Position numbers and translations under genes: made by a program
The notes under the pieces: model-generated
What the model was told of the DNA's origin: nothing
Database searches by the model: none
What the model saw: only the letters and a program-made list of their open reading frames with translations
Assembly (NCBI GenBank): GCA_030652475.1
Contig: JAUSAO010000033.1
Coordinates: 1 to 59,228 of the forward strand
Direction: 5' to 3'
From: Gallionella sp.
Lineage (GTDB): Bacteria > Pseudomonadota > Gammaproteobacteria > Burkholderiales > Gallionellaceae
DNA length: 59,228 bases
Shown here: positions 28,531-37,471 of the stretch, piece after piece
How positions within the stretch are numbered: the first letter of the stretch is position 1
Layout: each line of letters begins with the position of its first letter

Positions 28531-28554
28531 CCCCGCCGCTAAACGGCGGGGTTT
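28531..28554 (+). terminator. GC-rich hairpin between glgC and the GH57 gene
   Basis: A perfect 8-bp stem CCCCGCCG/CGGCGGGG with loop CTAAA is followed by only three T residues. It ends nine bases before the GH57 ATG. It may attenuate transcription, or its GGCGGGG arm may mask the ribosome site of the next gene. Confidence 0.6.
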
Positions 28555-28560
28555 CATGTT

Positions 28561-30276
28561 ATGAAAAAACCCCTCGATTTAGTTTTTCTCTGGCATATGC
28601 ACCAGCCGGATTACCGCGATTATGCCAGTGGCGATTTTGTCCTGCCGTGGGTCTATTTGCACGCCATCAAAGATTACACGGATATGGCGTACCACCTTGA
28701 GCGTCATCCCAAGGTGCGTGTGATATTGAACTTCGTGCCTATCCTGCTTGACCAACTGGAGGATTACACCGACCAGTTTGCGACAGGGAAATTGCGCGAT
28801 CCTTTATTGCGCCTGCTGGTGCATAAAAATTCCTGTGAACTGTCGCTGGAAGAACGACGGCTGGCGCTGGATGCCTGCTTCCGCAGCAGTCACACCAAGA
28901 TGATCGCACCCTATCCGGCCTATATGCGTCTGTGGGAATTATTCCAGCGTTTACAGTCGGAAGGAGATACGGCGCTGTCCTATCTGTCCGGGCAGTACGT
29001 TGCCGACTTGCTGGTCTGGTATCACCTGGCATGGTGCGGCGAAAGCGTACGTCGTGAGAGCGAGCTGGTCGCGCGTTTGATGACCAAGGGGGAGGGCTTT
29101 GATTACGAAGACCGTAAACGCCTGCTGGATCTGGTAGGTGAGTTGACCAGCGACATTATTCCACGTTACCGTAAACTGGCCGAATCCGGTCAGATCGAAA
29201 TATCGGCTACACCCCATTACCATCCCCTGGCGCCGTTGCTGATTGATTTTGCCAGTGCCAAGGAAGCGATGCCGGATGCGCCTATGCCCAAGTCCCCGCA
29301 TTATCCCAAGGGACGGTTGCGCGTAACCCGCCATATTCAATTGGCAAAACAGAGCCACAAGGCGCGATTCGGCAGCGAACCCATAGGAATGTGGCCTGCC
29401 GAGGGCTCAATTTCCGTGGAAACACTGGAAGTGATGGCCGAGGAAGGTTGTCATTGGGCCGCCAGCGGCGAAGGCGTATTGGTCAATAGTCTGCGCAGTT
29501 CCCATCAGGCTGTGCCCGAGCGCGGTCAGTATTTATATCGCCCCTATCGCATGGAAAAGGGCGCGGATGGTTTGCAGTGTTTTTTCCGTGATGATCACTT
29601 GTCCGATCTGATTGGTTTTGAATATTCGCGTTGGCACGGCAAGGATGCAGCACTGCACTTTATCGACCAGCTGGAGAATATAGCCAGACAGGCGCCGGAG
29701 GGAGAAACGCCGGTAGCAAGCGTGATTCTGGATGGCGAAAATGCCTGGGAATATTATCCCTACAACGGATTTTATTTTCTGGATGAGTTGTATGCCCAGA
29801 TAGAAGCACACACCAAGATTCATACCACTACCTATGCTGACTATGTCAAATTAAGCCCGATACGCACGGACATCGCCGCTTCAACCAGCTTGCCGACTAT
29901 TGTGGCCGGAAGTTGGGTCTATGGCAATTTTTCAACCTGGATAGGTTGTGAAGATAAAAATCGCGCCTGGGACCTGCTGTGCGCGGCCAAACTGAGTTAC
30001 GACATGGTCATGTCCAGCGGTCGTTTAAGCCCGGAACAGCGGGAAGCCGCCGAAAAACAGCTGTGTTCCTGCGAAAGTTCGGACTGGTTCTGGTGGTTTG
30101 GTGACTATAATCCTTCCAACTCGGTCGCCAGTTTTGATCGTCTGTACCGGCATAACCTGACTGAATTGTATCGTTTGCTGCAATTAACTGCACCGAAAAG
30201 CCTGAATGATCCGGTCAGTCTGGGATGTTCAGGCGAAACTGAAGTGGATGGAGCGATGCGCCGCGCAACCGAATAG
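28561..30276 (+). CDS. Glycoside hydrolase family 57 protein
   Basis: This 571-residue GH57 enzyme acts on alpha-glucans (amylase, branching or 4-alpha-glucanotransferase type). The N-terminus has LWHMHQPDYRD. The catalytic Glu is in MWPAEGS (E281) and the Asp in FFRDDHLSD (D344). The C-terminal part carries LDGENAWEYYPYNGFYFLDELY and WFWWFGDYNPS. No signal peptide is present, so it acts in the cytoplasm on glycogen or maltodextrins. It lies between glgC and malQ. The precise reaction cannot be told from sequence. Confidence 0.9.
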   Translation: MKKPLDLVFLWHMHQPDYRDYASGDFVLPWVYLHAIKDYTDMAYHLERHPKVRVILNFVPILLDQLEDYTDQFATGKLRDPLLRLLVHKNSCELSLEERRLALDACFRSSHTKMIAPYPAYMRLWELFQRLQSEGDTALSYLSGQYVADLLVWYHLAWCGESVRRESELVARLMTKGEGFDYEDRKRLLDLVGELTSDIIPRYRKLAESGQIEISATPHYHPLAPLLIDFASAKEAMPDAPMPKSPHYPKGRLRVTRHIQLAKQSHKARFGSEPIGMWPAEGSISVETLEVMAEEGCHWAASGEGVLVNSLRSSHQAVPERGQYLYRPYRMEKGADGLQCFFRDDHLSDLIGFEYSRWHGKDAALHFIDQLENIARQAPEGETPVASVILDGENAWEYYPYNGFYFLDELYAQIEAHTKIHTTTYADYVKLSPIRTDIAASTSLPTIVAGSWVYGNFSTWIGCEDKNRAWDLLCAAKLSYDMVMSSGRLSPEQREAAEKQLCSCESSDWFWWFGDYNPSNSVASFDRLYRHNLTELYRLLQLTAPKSLNDPVSLGCSGETEVDGAMRRATE

Positions 30277-30322
30277 CCAGCCTGCGTATGTCGTTATATA
30301 AAAACAATAAGATCAAGTACTT

Positions 30323-31813
30323 ATGATAAACAATCGCACCAGCGGCATCCTGCTGCACCCGACCTCATTACCCGGTCCTTTTGGCGCCGGCGATCTGGGC
30401 TCCAATGCCTATCTCTTTGTCGACTGGCTGGTCGGTGCCGGACAATGTTATTGGCAAGTTTTGCCCTTAGGCGAAATCGGCCCGGGAAACTCTCCTTATA
30501 TGAGCACCTCTGCCTTCGCGGGTAATGTGCTGCTGATCGACCTTTACGAATTACTTCATCAGGGCTGGCTGGTGGAGGAGGATATACAACCCCTCGCGGA
30601 GTTCCGCCAAGACAAGGTGAATTTTGCATTGCAGGGGCCGTTTAGAATCGAACGCCTACGCCGCGCCGCCAAGCGTTTCTTCGCAGGCAATGATGCAACC
30701 CCGCACGCTGCCTACACTGAATTTTGCATGACTGAAGGTGAATGGCTGGAGGATTATGCGCGCTTCATGACCATCACTGAGCAGCAGGAAGGGCGTCACT
30801 GGAATCTGTGGCCTGAGGCGCTTGCCAACAGGGATGCGCAGGCTTTACGGTTTCTTGAAGCGATCAGCGCGGAGAAAATTGACTTCTGGAAATTTTGCCA
30901 ATGGTGCTTTTCCCGCCAATGGATGCAATTAAAACACTATGCCAATGAGCGTGGCGTCAAATTGATCGGCGACGTGCCGATATTTGTCGCCTATCAAAGC
31001 GCCGATGTATGGGCGCACCGCGAACTTTTTGAACTCGATGATGCCGGTTTGCCAACGGCCGTTGCAGGTGTTCCGCCGGATTATTTCAGTGCAACTGGGC
31101 AGCTCTGGGGTAATCCGCTCTACCGCTGGGACTTGCATGAACAGACCGGCTACATTTGGTGGATAAGACGTTTACAGCATGCACTGCGCAGTTTTGATCA
31201 GGTGCGCATCGACCATTTCCGGGGTTTTGCCAGTTATTGGGAAGTGCCTGCGCACGAAACGACCGCAATCAACGGCCGATGGATGCCCGGTCCGGGCGCC
31301 AAACTTTTTGAAGCGTTTGAGAATGCATTTCTGCATTTGCCCATCATTGCCGAAGATCTGGGCGTCATTACTCAGGATGTGGTTGAATTGCGCGACAAGT
31401 TCAAACTGCCGGGGATGCGCATCCTGCAGTTTGCCTTTGCCGAAGATCATTCCAATTATTTCTTGCCGCATAATTACCTGCCCAATACGATAGCCTATAC
31501 CGGTACGCATGATAACGACACGATGCGGGGCTGGTGGAATACGGCCTCTGAGCACGAAAAAAACTTTGTCCGTCACTACCTGGGCAAGGATGAAGTAGAT
31601 GTTCCATGGGACATGATGAGTTCACTCTCTGCTTCGGTGGCTAATACGGTAATTTTCCCTATGCAGGATGTGCTCTGTTTGTCTGGTGAGCATCGCATGA
31701 ACTATCCGGGAAGTGCGGAAGGGAATTGGGAGTGGCGTTTTACATGGGAGCAGGTGCAGCCCTGGCAAACCATCAAATTAGCGAAAATCACTGCAGCGCA
31801 TGGTCGCAGCTGA
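30323..31813 (+). CDS. malQ: 4-alpha-glucanotransferase
   Basis: This 496-residue amylomaltase (GH77) disproportionates maltodextrins. It starts SGILLHPTSLPGPFGAGDLG and has the motifs WQVLPLGEIGPGNSPYMS, GDVPIFVAYQSADVWAH, VRIDHFRGFASYWEVPA (catalytic Asp), PIIAEDLGVIT (Glu) and YTGTHDNDTMRGWW. The length fits the shorter, plant-DPE1-like bacterial form. It is probably co-transcribed with the GH57 gene 46 bp upstream. It ends near a weak hairpin that faces the HU gene. Confidence 0.96.
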   Translation: MINNRTSGILLHPTSLPGPFGAGDLGSNAYLFVDWLVGAGQCYWQVLPLGEIGPGNSPYMSTSAFAGNVLLIDLYELLHQGWLVEEDIQPLAEFRQDKVNFALQGPFRIERLRRAAKRFFAGNDATPHAAYTEFCMTEGEWLEDYARFMTITEQQEGRHWNLWPEALANRDAQALRFLEAISAEKIDFWKFCQWCFSRQWMQLKHYANERGVKLIGDVPIFVAYQSADVWAHRELFELDDAGLPTAVAGVPPDYFSATGQLWGNPLYRWDLHEQTGYIWWIRRLQHALRSFDQVRIDHFRGFASYWEVPAHETTAINGRWMPGPGAKLFEAFENAFLHLPIIAEDLGVITQDVVELRDKFKLPGMRILQFAFAEDHSNYFLPHNYLPNTIAYTGTHDNDTMRGWWNTASEHEKNFVRHYLGKDEVDVPWDMMSSLSASVANTVIFPMQDVLCLSGEHRMNYPGSAEGNWEWRFTWEQVQPWQTIKLAKITAAHGRS

Positions 31814-31868
31814 TTGCCTCATGAAGGTCATTCAGCGTGAATCTGGACACCGAGTAGTCTGATACGCT

Positions 31869-31895
31869 GCACCAACCCTAGGTAAGGGCTGGTGC
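31869..31895. terminator. Hairpin between convergent malQ and hup genes
   Basis: GCACCAACCCT pairs with AGGGCTGGTGC (one mismatch) around a five-base loop. No U-tract is present on either strand, so it is at best a weak bidirectional terminator. Confidence 0.45.
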
Positions 31896-31903
31896 ATGAC
31901 ACT

Positions 31904-32182
31904 CTACTTCTTGTTTACTGTCGCCTTCAGCGTAGCACCCGGCTTGAATGCCGGTACTTTTGAAGCTGCGATTTTTAGTTCTGCTCCCGTTTTTGGATTA
32001 CGGCCGACGCGTGCAGCGCGTTCACGTACTTCGAATGTTCCAAAACCCACCAAGGCCAGGCTGTCGCCTTGTGCCAGTGTTTCCCCGATGATTTCGATCA
32101 GTGCGGCAACATTATGCTCAGCAACAATTTTTGTACTTCCCGTTTTTGCGGCCAAAGCATCAATCAGTTCTTTTCTGTTCAT
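31904..32182 (-). CDS. hup: HU-family DNA-binding protein
   Basis: This 92-residue histone-like HU protein bends and compacts DNA. It starts MNRKELIDALAAKTGSTK, has FGTFEVRERAARVGRNPKTG (the DNA-binding arm) and ends FKPGATLKATVNKK. I chose the ATG at 32182 because GGAGG lies eight bases upstream and it matches the family's usual N-terminus; the frame is open further upstream without conservation. It is a single gene facing malQ. Confidence 0.96.
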   Translation of the reverse strand: MNRKELIDALAAKTGSTKIVAEHNVAALIEIIGETLAQGDSLALVGFGTFEVRERAARVGRNPKTGAELKIAASKVPAFKPGATLKATVNKK

Positions 32183-32416
32183 ATAAATTCCTCCGTGAGT
32201 AAGCTCGTTAATAGATGGCTGCGCGTAACAGCGGGCAAAGTCTAACACTCAACTGCCGCAAACTGAACAACTCAGCGCGTTTCTGTCGAATTATTTTTTT
32301 GTATGACGGCGAATAACCCGACTATCTGCTCAAAACACCGTTTTGCGCTGTATTTACAGGGCAGAGTGACCGCGCTCAGGCTATTGAACAACGGATAATT
32401 TTCTGCTCTAATGCGC

Positions 32417-32445
32417 TTGTTATTTTAATAATTATTTAATAATAG
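32417..32445 (+). promoter_or_regulatory. Candidate ars promoter with overlapping ArsR operator
   Basis: TTGTTA and TAATAG are 17 bp apart. The spacer holds a palindrome AATAATTATT (32427-32436) within a longer AT-rich inverted repeat, as expected of ArsR/SmtB-type operators. The predicted start of transcription lies only a few bases before the arsR ATG. Confidence 0.45.
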
Positions 32446-32454
32446 AACTATAAA

Positions 32455-32778
32455 ATGCTTACATCGACTCAGGTAGTAGCGGCACTGTCGGCTTTGGCAC
32501 AACACACTCGTCTGGAGGTATATCGCCTGCTGGTGGCGTGCGGGCCGCAAGGAATGGCGGCGGGTCAGGTGGCCGAAAGGCTGAAAGTGTCGCCGGCGAA
32601 CATGTCATTTCATTTCAAGACACTGAGTCACGCGGGATTGATATCGAGCAGGCAGGACGGGCGCTTTGTCTATTACGCGGCAAATTTCACCGTGATGAAT
32701 GGCATGCTGGCCTATCTCACGGAAAATTGTTGCGCTGGCAATCCGGGGGCCTGCGCGATTCCAATCAAACAATGTTAA
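32455..32778 (+). CDS. arsR: ArsR-family arsenic-responsive repressor
   Basis: This 107-residue winged-helix repressor has recognition helix VSPANMSFHFKTLSHAGLI and a wing RQDGRFVYYAAN. Cysteines C92, C93 and C100 near the C-terminus (NCCAGNPGAC) resemble the arsenite-binding set of the Acidithiobacillus ferrooxidans type rather than the CxC of the E. coli plasmid type. No Shine-Dalgarno precedes the ATG, so the message may be leaderless. It opens the arsR-arsC-acr3 operon and probably represses it through the overlapping palindrome. Confidence 0.93.
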   Translation: MLTSTQVVAALSALAQHTRLEVYRLLVACGPQGMAAGQVAERLKVSPANMSFHFKTLSHAGLISSRQDGRFVYYAANFTVMNGMLAYLTENCCAGNPGACAIPIKQC

Positions 32779-32803
32779 TTAATAAACAACAAAAGGCAGT
32801 GAG

Positions 32804-33301
32804 ATGAGCGAAAAACAATACAACGTGCTGGTGTTATGTACCGGCAATTCCGCACGCAGTATCTTGGGCGAAGTGTTATTCAACGTACTGGGCAAGGGCA
32901 GATTCATTGCACACAGTGCGGGCAGCAAACCGGTCGGGCGCGTCAATCCGGCAGCCCTTGAATTATTACAGCAACAGGGGCACGACATTACAGGGTTGCG
33001 CAGCAAGAGTTGGGACGAATTCGCCGCTCCCGGCGCGCCGGAAATCGACTTCATCTTTACCGTGTGCGATAACGCCGCCGGTGAAACCTGCCCGATATGG
33101 CCGGGCAAACCGGCTACCGCGCACTGGGGCATCCCCGACCCGGCGCATGTCGAGGGCGAGGAAGCGCGGCGCGCCGCATTCAACACTGCCTACGCACAAC
33201 TGGCACGGCGTATCCAGTTATTTATGAGTCTGCCGATTGATAAACTGGACAAGCTGACCCTGAAGGAAAAGCTTGCCGAAATCGGGCAAATACAAGACTG
33301 A
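32804..33301 (+). CDS. arsC: Arsenate reductase, low-molecular-weight phosphatase type
   Basis: This 165-residue cytoplasmic enzyme reduces arsenate to arsenite. The P-loop CTGNSARS (C-x5-R) is at about 12-19. Further cysteines in VCDNAAGETCPIWPG (about 87-95) would relay the disulphide, probably to thioredoxin. The Asp in GIPDP is the general acid. It lies 25 bp after arsR with an AAAGG site, and 12 bp before acr3. Confidence 0.95.
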   Translation: MSEKQYNVLVLCTGNSARSILGEVLFNVLGKGRFIAHSAGSKPVGRVNPAALELLQQQGHDITGLRSKSWDEFAAPGAPEIDFIFTVCDNAAGETCPIWPGKPATAHWGIPDPAHVEGEEARRAAFNTAYAQLARRIQLFMSLPIDKLDKLTLKEKLAEIGQIQD

Positions 33302-33313
33302 GGATCGAGAATA

Positions 33314-34345
33314 ATGAATCTGTTCGAACGCTATCTGACCTTGTGGGTATTTCTGTGCATCATTGCCGGGGTGTTGCTCGGACAGTTTTCCCCTGCTTTA
33401 TTTCAGGCCATCGCCGGACTGGAAATCGCCGGGGTAAACATTCCCGTGGGCGTGCTGGTGTGGGTGATGATTATTCCGATGCTGCTGCGCATAGACTTTG
33501 GCGCGTTGCATCAGGTCAAACAGCATGTGCGCGGTATCGGCGTCACGCTGTTCGTCAACTGGGCGGTGAAGCCTTTTTCAATGGCGCTGCTGGGCTGGTT
33601 GTTTATCCGCCATGTGTTTGCGGACTATCTTCCGCCTGACCAACTGGACAGCTATATCGCAGGGCTGATCCTGCTGGCTGCCGCACCCTGCACCGCAATG
33701 GTGTTCGTGTGGAGCAATCTGGTCAAAGGCGACCCCTATTTCACCTTGTCGCAAGTAGCGCTCAACGATGCCATCATGATCTTCGCCTTTGCGCCGCTGG
33801 TAGGGTTGTTGCTCGGTATCGCCAGCATCACCGTGCCGTGGGCAACCTTGTTCGTCTCGGTGCTGTTCTATATCGTGATTCCCGTCATCGTCGCACAGCT
33901 GTTGCGCAGGCGGTTGCTGGCGGGAGGGGATGTCGCGTTCGGGCAGAAGCTGCAACGCATCGGGCCGTACTCAATCGCCGCACTGCTGCTGACGCTGGTG
34001 TTGTTGTTCGCCTTGCAGGGCAAGGCCATCATCGCACAGCCGCTGGTGATCGCCATACTGGCCGTGCCTATTTTGATTCAGGTGTTATTCAATTCCAGCC
34101 TGGCCTACTGGCTGAACCGTCGCCTGGGAGTGGCGCACTGCGTCGCTGCGCCGTCCGCCTTGATAGCCGCGAGCAACTTCTTTGAACTGGCGGTCGCCAC
34201 CGCCATCAGTCTGTTCGGTTTTCAGTCCGGTGCGGCGTTAGCCACCGTGGTCGGCGTGCTGATTGAAGTGCCGGTGATGCTGGCGGTGGTGAACGTGGCA
34301 AACCGGTCGCGCGATTGGTATCAACAGACGGCCCATGCGCGATGA
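33314..34345 (+). CDS. acr3: ACR3-family arsenite efflux transporter
   Basis: This 343-residue inner-membrane carrier with about ten hydrophobic segments exports arsenite. Signatures are GVLVWVMIIPMLLRIDFGAL, NWAVKPFSMALLGW, the conserved Cys in LLAAAPCTAMVFVWSNL and AAPSALIAASNFFELAVATAISLFG. It is the last gene of the ars operon, which is the minimal arsR-arsC-acr3 type without arsH, arsM or a metallochaperone. A dispersed repeat follows immediately. Confidence 0.95.
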   Translation: MNLFERYLTLWVFLCIIAGVLLGQFSPALFQAIAGLEIAGVNIPVGVLVWVMIIPMLLRIDFGALHQVKQHVRGIGVTLFVNWAVKPFSMALLGWLFIRHVFADYLPPDQLDSYIAGLILLAAAPCTAMVFVWSNLVKGDPYFTLSQVALNDAIMIFAFAPLVGLLLGIASITVPWATLFVSVLFYIVIPVIVAQLLRRRLLAGGDVAFGQKLQRIGPYSIAALLLTLVLLFALQGKAIIAQPLVIAILAVPILIQVLFNSSLAYWLNRRLGVAHCVAAPSALIAASNFFELAVATAISLFGFQSGAALATVVGVLIEVPVMLAVVNVANRSRDWYQQTAHAR

Positions 34346-34351
34346 AAATGC

Positions 34352-34445
34352 TGTCCACGAAAATCACGAACAAATGCGCAAGAAACCTTGATCAAAGAGT
34401 TCATGTTGAATAGACGTTTCGTGTCTTTCGTGATTTTCGTGGACA
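34352..34445. repeat. TGTCCACGAAA-type inverted-repeat element, copy 2
   Basis: The arms TGTCCACGAAAATCACGAA (34352-34370) and TTCGTGATTTTCGTGGACA (34427-34445) are a perfect 19-bp inverted repeat around a 56-bp centre. It is a sibling of the copy at 24807-24925. It lies between acr3 and the typA promoter region (possible -10 TAGAAT at 34486). Confidence 0.8.
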
Positions 34446-34523
34446 AGGCGTTTGACGTTACCAAATTTTGTCTTCCCGCATGTGGTAGAATGCGCCCCCT
34501 TTACATTTAGCAAGGCTGTTCCC

Positions 34524-36338
34524 ATGTCACGCCAACTTCGCAATATCGCCATTATCGCCCACGTTGACCACGGTAAGACTACTCTGGTCGATAAGCTGCT
34601 GTCTCAGGCGGGCTCTTTCTCCGCACATCAGCATGTTGCTGAGCGCGTCATGGATAACAATGACCTGGAAAAAGAACGCGGAATTACCATTCTGGCGAAG
34701 AATTGTGCGGTGGAATATGAAGGCGTGCACATCAATATCGTGGACACGCCGGGCCACGCCGACTTCGGCGGCGAAGTGGAACGTGTGCTGGGTATGGTGG
34801 ATGGCGTGTTGCTGCTGGTTGACGCGGTCGATGGCCCGATGCCACAGACCCGTTTCGTGACCAAAAAAGCACTGGCGCTGGGCTTGCGTCCTATCGTGGT
34901 AATCAACAAGGTGGACCGTCCGGGCGCGCGTCCTGACTGGGTAGTTGATCAGACTTTCGATTTGTTCGACAAGCTGGGTGCGTCTGACGAGCAGCTTGAT
35001 TTCCCGGTTGTTTATGCGTCTGCATTGATGGGTTACGCCAAGACTGAACTGGAAGCGGTTACAGACAACATGTTCCCGCTGCTGGATGTGGTGTTGAATC
35101 ATGTTCCGGCCCCTTGCGTTGCCGCAACCGAAGAGCCATTGCAATTGCAAATTTCCGCGCTGGATTATTCCAGTTTCGTTGGCCGCATCGGCGTGGGTCG
35201 CGTCACACGCGGCAAGATCCGTCCAGGCCAGGAAGTCATGGTCATGAATGGCGATAAGTCTTCCAAAAAGGCACGCGTCAATCAGGTGCTGGGTTTCCGT
35301 GGCATCGAACGCGTGCTGCTGGATGAAGCAATGGCAGGCGATATTGTCCTGATTAACGGCATCGAGGAAATCGGCATCGGCGTGACCATCGCCGATGTAA
35401 GCAAGCCAGAAGCCTTGCCTTTGCCCAAGGTCGATGAGCCTACGCTCAGTATGAACCTGATGGTGAATACCTCGCCATTGTGCGGGCAGGAAGGCAAGAT
35501 GATCACCAGTCGTCAGATTCGTGATCGTCTCAACAAGGAATTGCTGGTCAATGTAGCCTTACGTGTCGAAGAAACCGACAACACCGATGTGTTTTTGCTG
35601 TCGGGTCGCGGTGAGTTGCATTTGACTATTTTGCTGGAAACCATGCGCCGTGAAGGTTTCGAGATGGGCGTGGGCAAGCCGCGTGTGGTTTACCGTGAAA
35701 TCAACGGCGAACGTTGTGAGCCGTTTGAAATGCTCACCGTGGACGTGGAAGACACCAACCAGGGCGCCGTCATGGAAGAGCTGGGCCGTCGTCGTGGCGA
35801 CCTGCAAGACATGCAGCCGGACGGTCATGGTCGTGTGCGTCTGGAATACCGTATTCCTGCGCGTGGCCTGATCGGCTTCCAGTCCGAGTTTATGACCCTG
35901 ACGCGCGGCACCGGCATCATGGCGCACGTATTTGATGACTATGCACCGGTCAAGGCCGATATGCCGGGGCGTCGTAACGGTGTGCTGGTATCTTCCGAAC
36001 CCGGCGAGGCCGTGGCTTACGCACTCTGGAAACTGGAAGATCGCGGTCGTATGATCGTTGTCCCCGGCGACAAGCTGTACGAAGGAATGATCATCGGCAT
36101 CCACAGCCGCGACAACGATCTGGTCGTTAACCCGATCAAGGGCAAGCAACTGACCAACGTGCGTTCGTCCGGTACCGATGAAGCGGTTCGCCTGACCCCG
36201 CCTGTGCGCCTGACGCTGGAATCGGCTGTCGAGTTCATTGACGATGATGAATTGGTTGAAGTTACGCCGATTTCGATTCGTGTTCGTAAACGTTATCTGA
36301 CCGAAAACGAACGCAAGCGCAACGTACGCGGCTTGTAA
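34524..36338 (+). CDS. typA: Ribosome-associated GTPase TypA/BipA
   Basis: This 604-residue translational GTPase works in ribosome assembly and stress adaptation. G1 is [10 protein letters not shown] and the G2 region is [11 protein letters not shown]3 is [28 protein letters not shown], and G4 is NKVDR. Elongation-factor-type domains follow, and a C-terminal domain ends [17 protein letters not shown]. The ATG at 34524 ([13 protein letters not shown]) matches the family start; 24 more codons upstream are open but run into promoter DNA. A strong terminator follows. Confidence 0.97.
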   Translation: MSRQLRNIAIIAHVDHGKTTLVDKLLSQAGSFSAHQHVAERVMDNNDLEKERGITILAKNCAVEYEGVHINIVDTPGHADFGGEVERVLGMVDGVLLLVDAVDGPMPQTRFVTKKALALGLRPIVVINKVDRPGARPDWVVDQTFDLFDKLGASDEQLDFPVVYASALMGYAKTELEAVTDNMFPLLDVVLNHVPAPCVAATEEPLQLQISALDYSSFVGRIGVGRVTRGKIRPGQEVMVMNGDKSSKKARVNQVLGFRGIERVLLDEAMAGDIVLINGIEEIGIGVTIADVSKPEALPLPKVDEPTLSMNLMVNTSPLCGQEGKMITSRQIRDRLNKELLVNVALRVEETDNTDVFLLSGRGELHLTILLETMRREGFEMGVGKPRVVYREINGERCEPFEMLTVDVEDTNQGAVMEELGRRRGDLQDMQPDGHGRVRLEYRIPARGLIGFQSEFMTLTRGTGIMAHVFDDYAPVKADMPGRRNGVLVSSEPGEAVAYALWKLEDRGRMIVVPGDKLYEGMIIGIHSRDNDLVVNPIKGKQLTNVRSSGTDEAVRLTPPVRLTLESAVEFIDDDELVEVTPISIRVRKRYLTENERKRNVRGL

Positions 36339-36357
36339 TTCGCAGGCAGTACCAGAA

Positions 36358-36390
36358 AAACGCCGCGCGTCTCCAAGTCGCGCGGCGTTT
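36358..36390 (+). terminator. typA terminator
   Basis: A perfect stem AAACGCCGCGCG/CGCGCGGCGTTT surrounds a nine-base loop. It lies 20 bp after the typA stop and before the HepT-like gene. Confidence 0.85.
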
Positions 36391-36451
36391 CGCATTTCAA
36401 AGTACAGTAAAATTACCGCGTGCCTTGCAAGTTAACGAGAAAGGACACGCG

Positions 36452-36865
36452 ATGAACGGTCAAGATATACGCTGGCAACAATGCTATGCCAATTTCCAAA
36501 AAGCATTGCTGCAACTGTGCAGTGCCGTTGAATTGAGCGAACAGCGCACACTCTCAAATCTGGAAAAGCAGGGGGTTATTCAAGTTTTTGAATTTACTCA
36601 TGAATTAGCCTGGAATGTGTTGAAGGATTATTTGCAGGATCAGGGCAACCAAAACATCAAGGGCTCAAAAGAGGCCACACGAGAAGCTTTCAAGGTGGAA
36701 CTCATTGCTGACGGTGAGCAGTGGATGGCGATGATACAAAGCCGGAATATCTCCTCGCATACCTATGATGAACACACAGCAGAACAATTGGTGAGTGCCA
36801 TCATCGGGCATTACTTTCCACTGTTTGTCGCGTTGCAAACAGAAATGGAAAAATATCTGCCATGA
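36452..36865 (+). CDS. HepT-like HEPN protein (nucleotidyltransferase substrate-binding family)
   Basis: This 137-residue, all-helical protein of the HI0074/NTase_sub_bind family starts at the ATG at 36452 behind GAAAGGA. Near the C-terminus SRNISSHTY gives the HEPN motif R-x4-H-x-Y, the ribonuclease signature of HepT toxins. The next gene overlaps by four bases and encodes the MNT nucleotidyltransferase. HepT/MntA pairs act as toxin and AMP-transferring antitoxin. That reading is inference here, since the HI0074 branch is less studied. It lies just left of the defence island. Confidence 0.85.
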   Translation: MNGQDIRWQQCYANFQKALLQLCSAVELSEQRTLSNLEKQGVIQVFEFTHELAWNVLKDYLQDQGNQNIKGSKEATREAFKVELIADGEQWMAMIQSRNISSHTYDEHTAEQLVSAIIGHYFPLFVALQTEMEKYLP

Positions 36866-37179
36866 GTACGATGCCGTCCTTTGGCCTGTCTGCGGCGACG
36901 CTGGATAAACTCAGCTGCGTTTTTGCGCGGCACAATCTCATCCGCTCTGTGTTGATCTACGGCTCGCGTGCAAAAGGTAACTATCGTGCGGGGTCGGATA
37001 TTGACCTGACGATCAAGGGCGATGAGATTTCGTTTGCAGAACTCATGCAAATCGAAGATCAGATTGATGACTTGATGCTGCCTTACACCGTGGATTTATC
37101 GCAATATCAGCAGATAGGCAATGACGAATTGATCGCGCATATCGATCGCGTCGGGGTGGAAATTTACAACAAGGCGTAG
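36862..37179 (+). CDS. MntA-like minimal nucleotidyltransferase
   Basis: This 105-residue minimal nucleotidyltransferase has the signature G-S-x10-D-x-D: GSRAKGNYRAGSDIDL at about 33-48. A further acidic position is in YTVDLS. It overlaps the HepT-like gene by four bases, so the two proteins are made together. In characterised pairs the MNT protein AMPylates the HEPN toxin's Tyr and blocks it. It ends 19 bp before the truncated rmuC. Confidence 0.88.
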   Translation: MSTMPSFGLSAATLDKLSCVFARHNLIRSVLIYGSRAKGNYRAGSDIDLTIKGDEISFAELMQIEDQIDDLMLPYTVDLSQYQQIGNDELIAHIDRVGVEIYNKA

Positions 37180-37198
37180 TTATTCGGTACCAATATAC

Positions 37199-37450
37199 AT
37201 GGAACAGACTATTTACATTATCGCGGCTCTTCTTGCTAGTCTGCTGTTAGGTGCGGCTGTTATCTGGCTGGTGTTGCGCGAGCGCATTTCGCGTGCAGAG
37301 GGCGATGCTCAGGTCGAGCTGGCGCGTCTCAATGAGCGCTTGAGCGCAGCGCAGGAAGACGCCAGGCGTCAGATTACAGCGCGAGCCGATGCAGCATCCA
37401 TTCTGCAAAAACTTGAACCCTCATTGAGCCACTCTGGTCTGTTGGGATAA
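37199..37450 (+). pseudogene. rmuC: Truncated rmuC (5' fragment)
   Basis: This 83-codon frame encodes the N-terminal membrane anchor and first coiled-coil stretch of RmuC (VIWLVLRERISRAEGDAQVE, then ARLNERLSAAQEDARRQ). Similarity to the full rmuC at 47856 stops abruptly at base 37418. After that it reads PSLSHSGLLG and ends. About ten codons are therefore island sequence. It is likely the original chromosomal 5' end of rmuC, cut off by arrival of the island. Whether the short membrane peptide is still made is unknown. Confidence 0.88.
37265..37418. repeat. Left 154-bp direct repeat (rmuC 5' segment)
   Basis: By hand alignment this segment matches 47916-48069 with five mismatches in 154 (97%). 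The last 79 bases (37340-37418 and 47991-48069) are identical. Upstream of it the two rmuC starts differ strongly. It marks the left edge of the inserted island. Confidence 0.92.
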
Positions 37451-37471
37451 TTTGGCCGTGGACTTCAGCAA

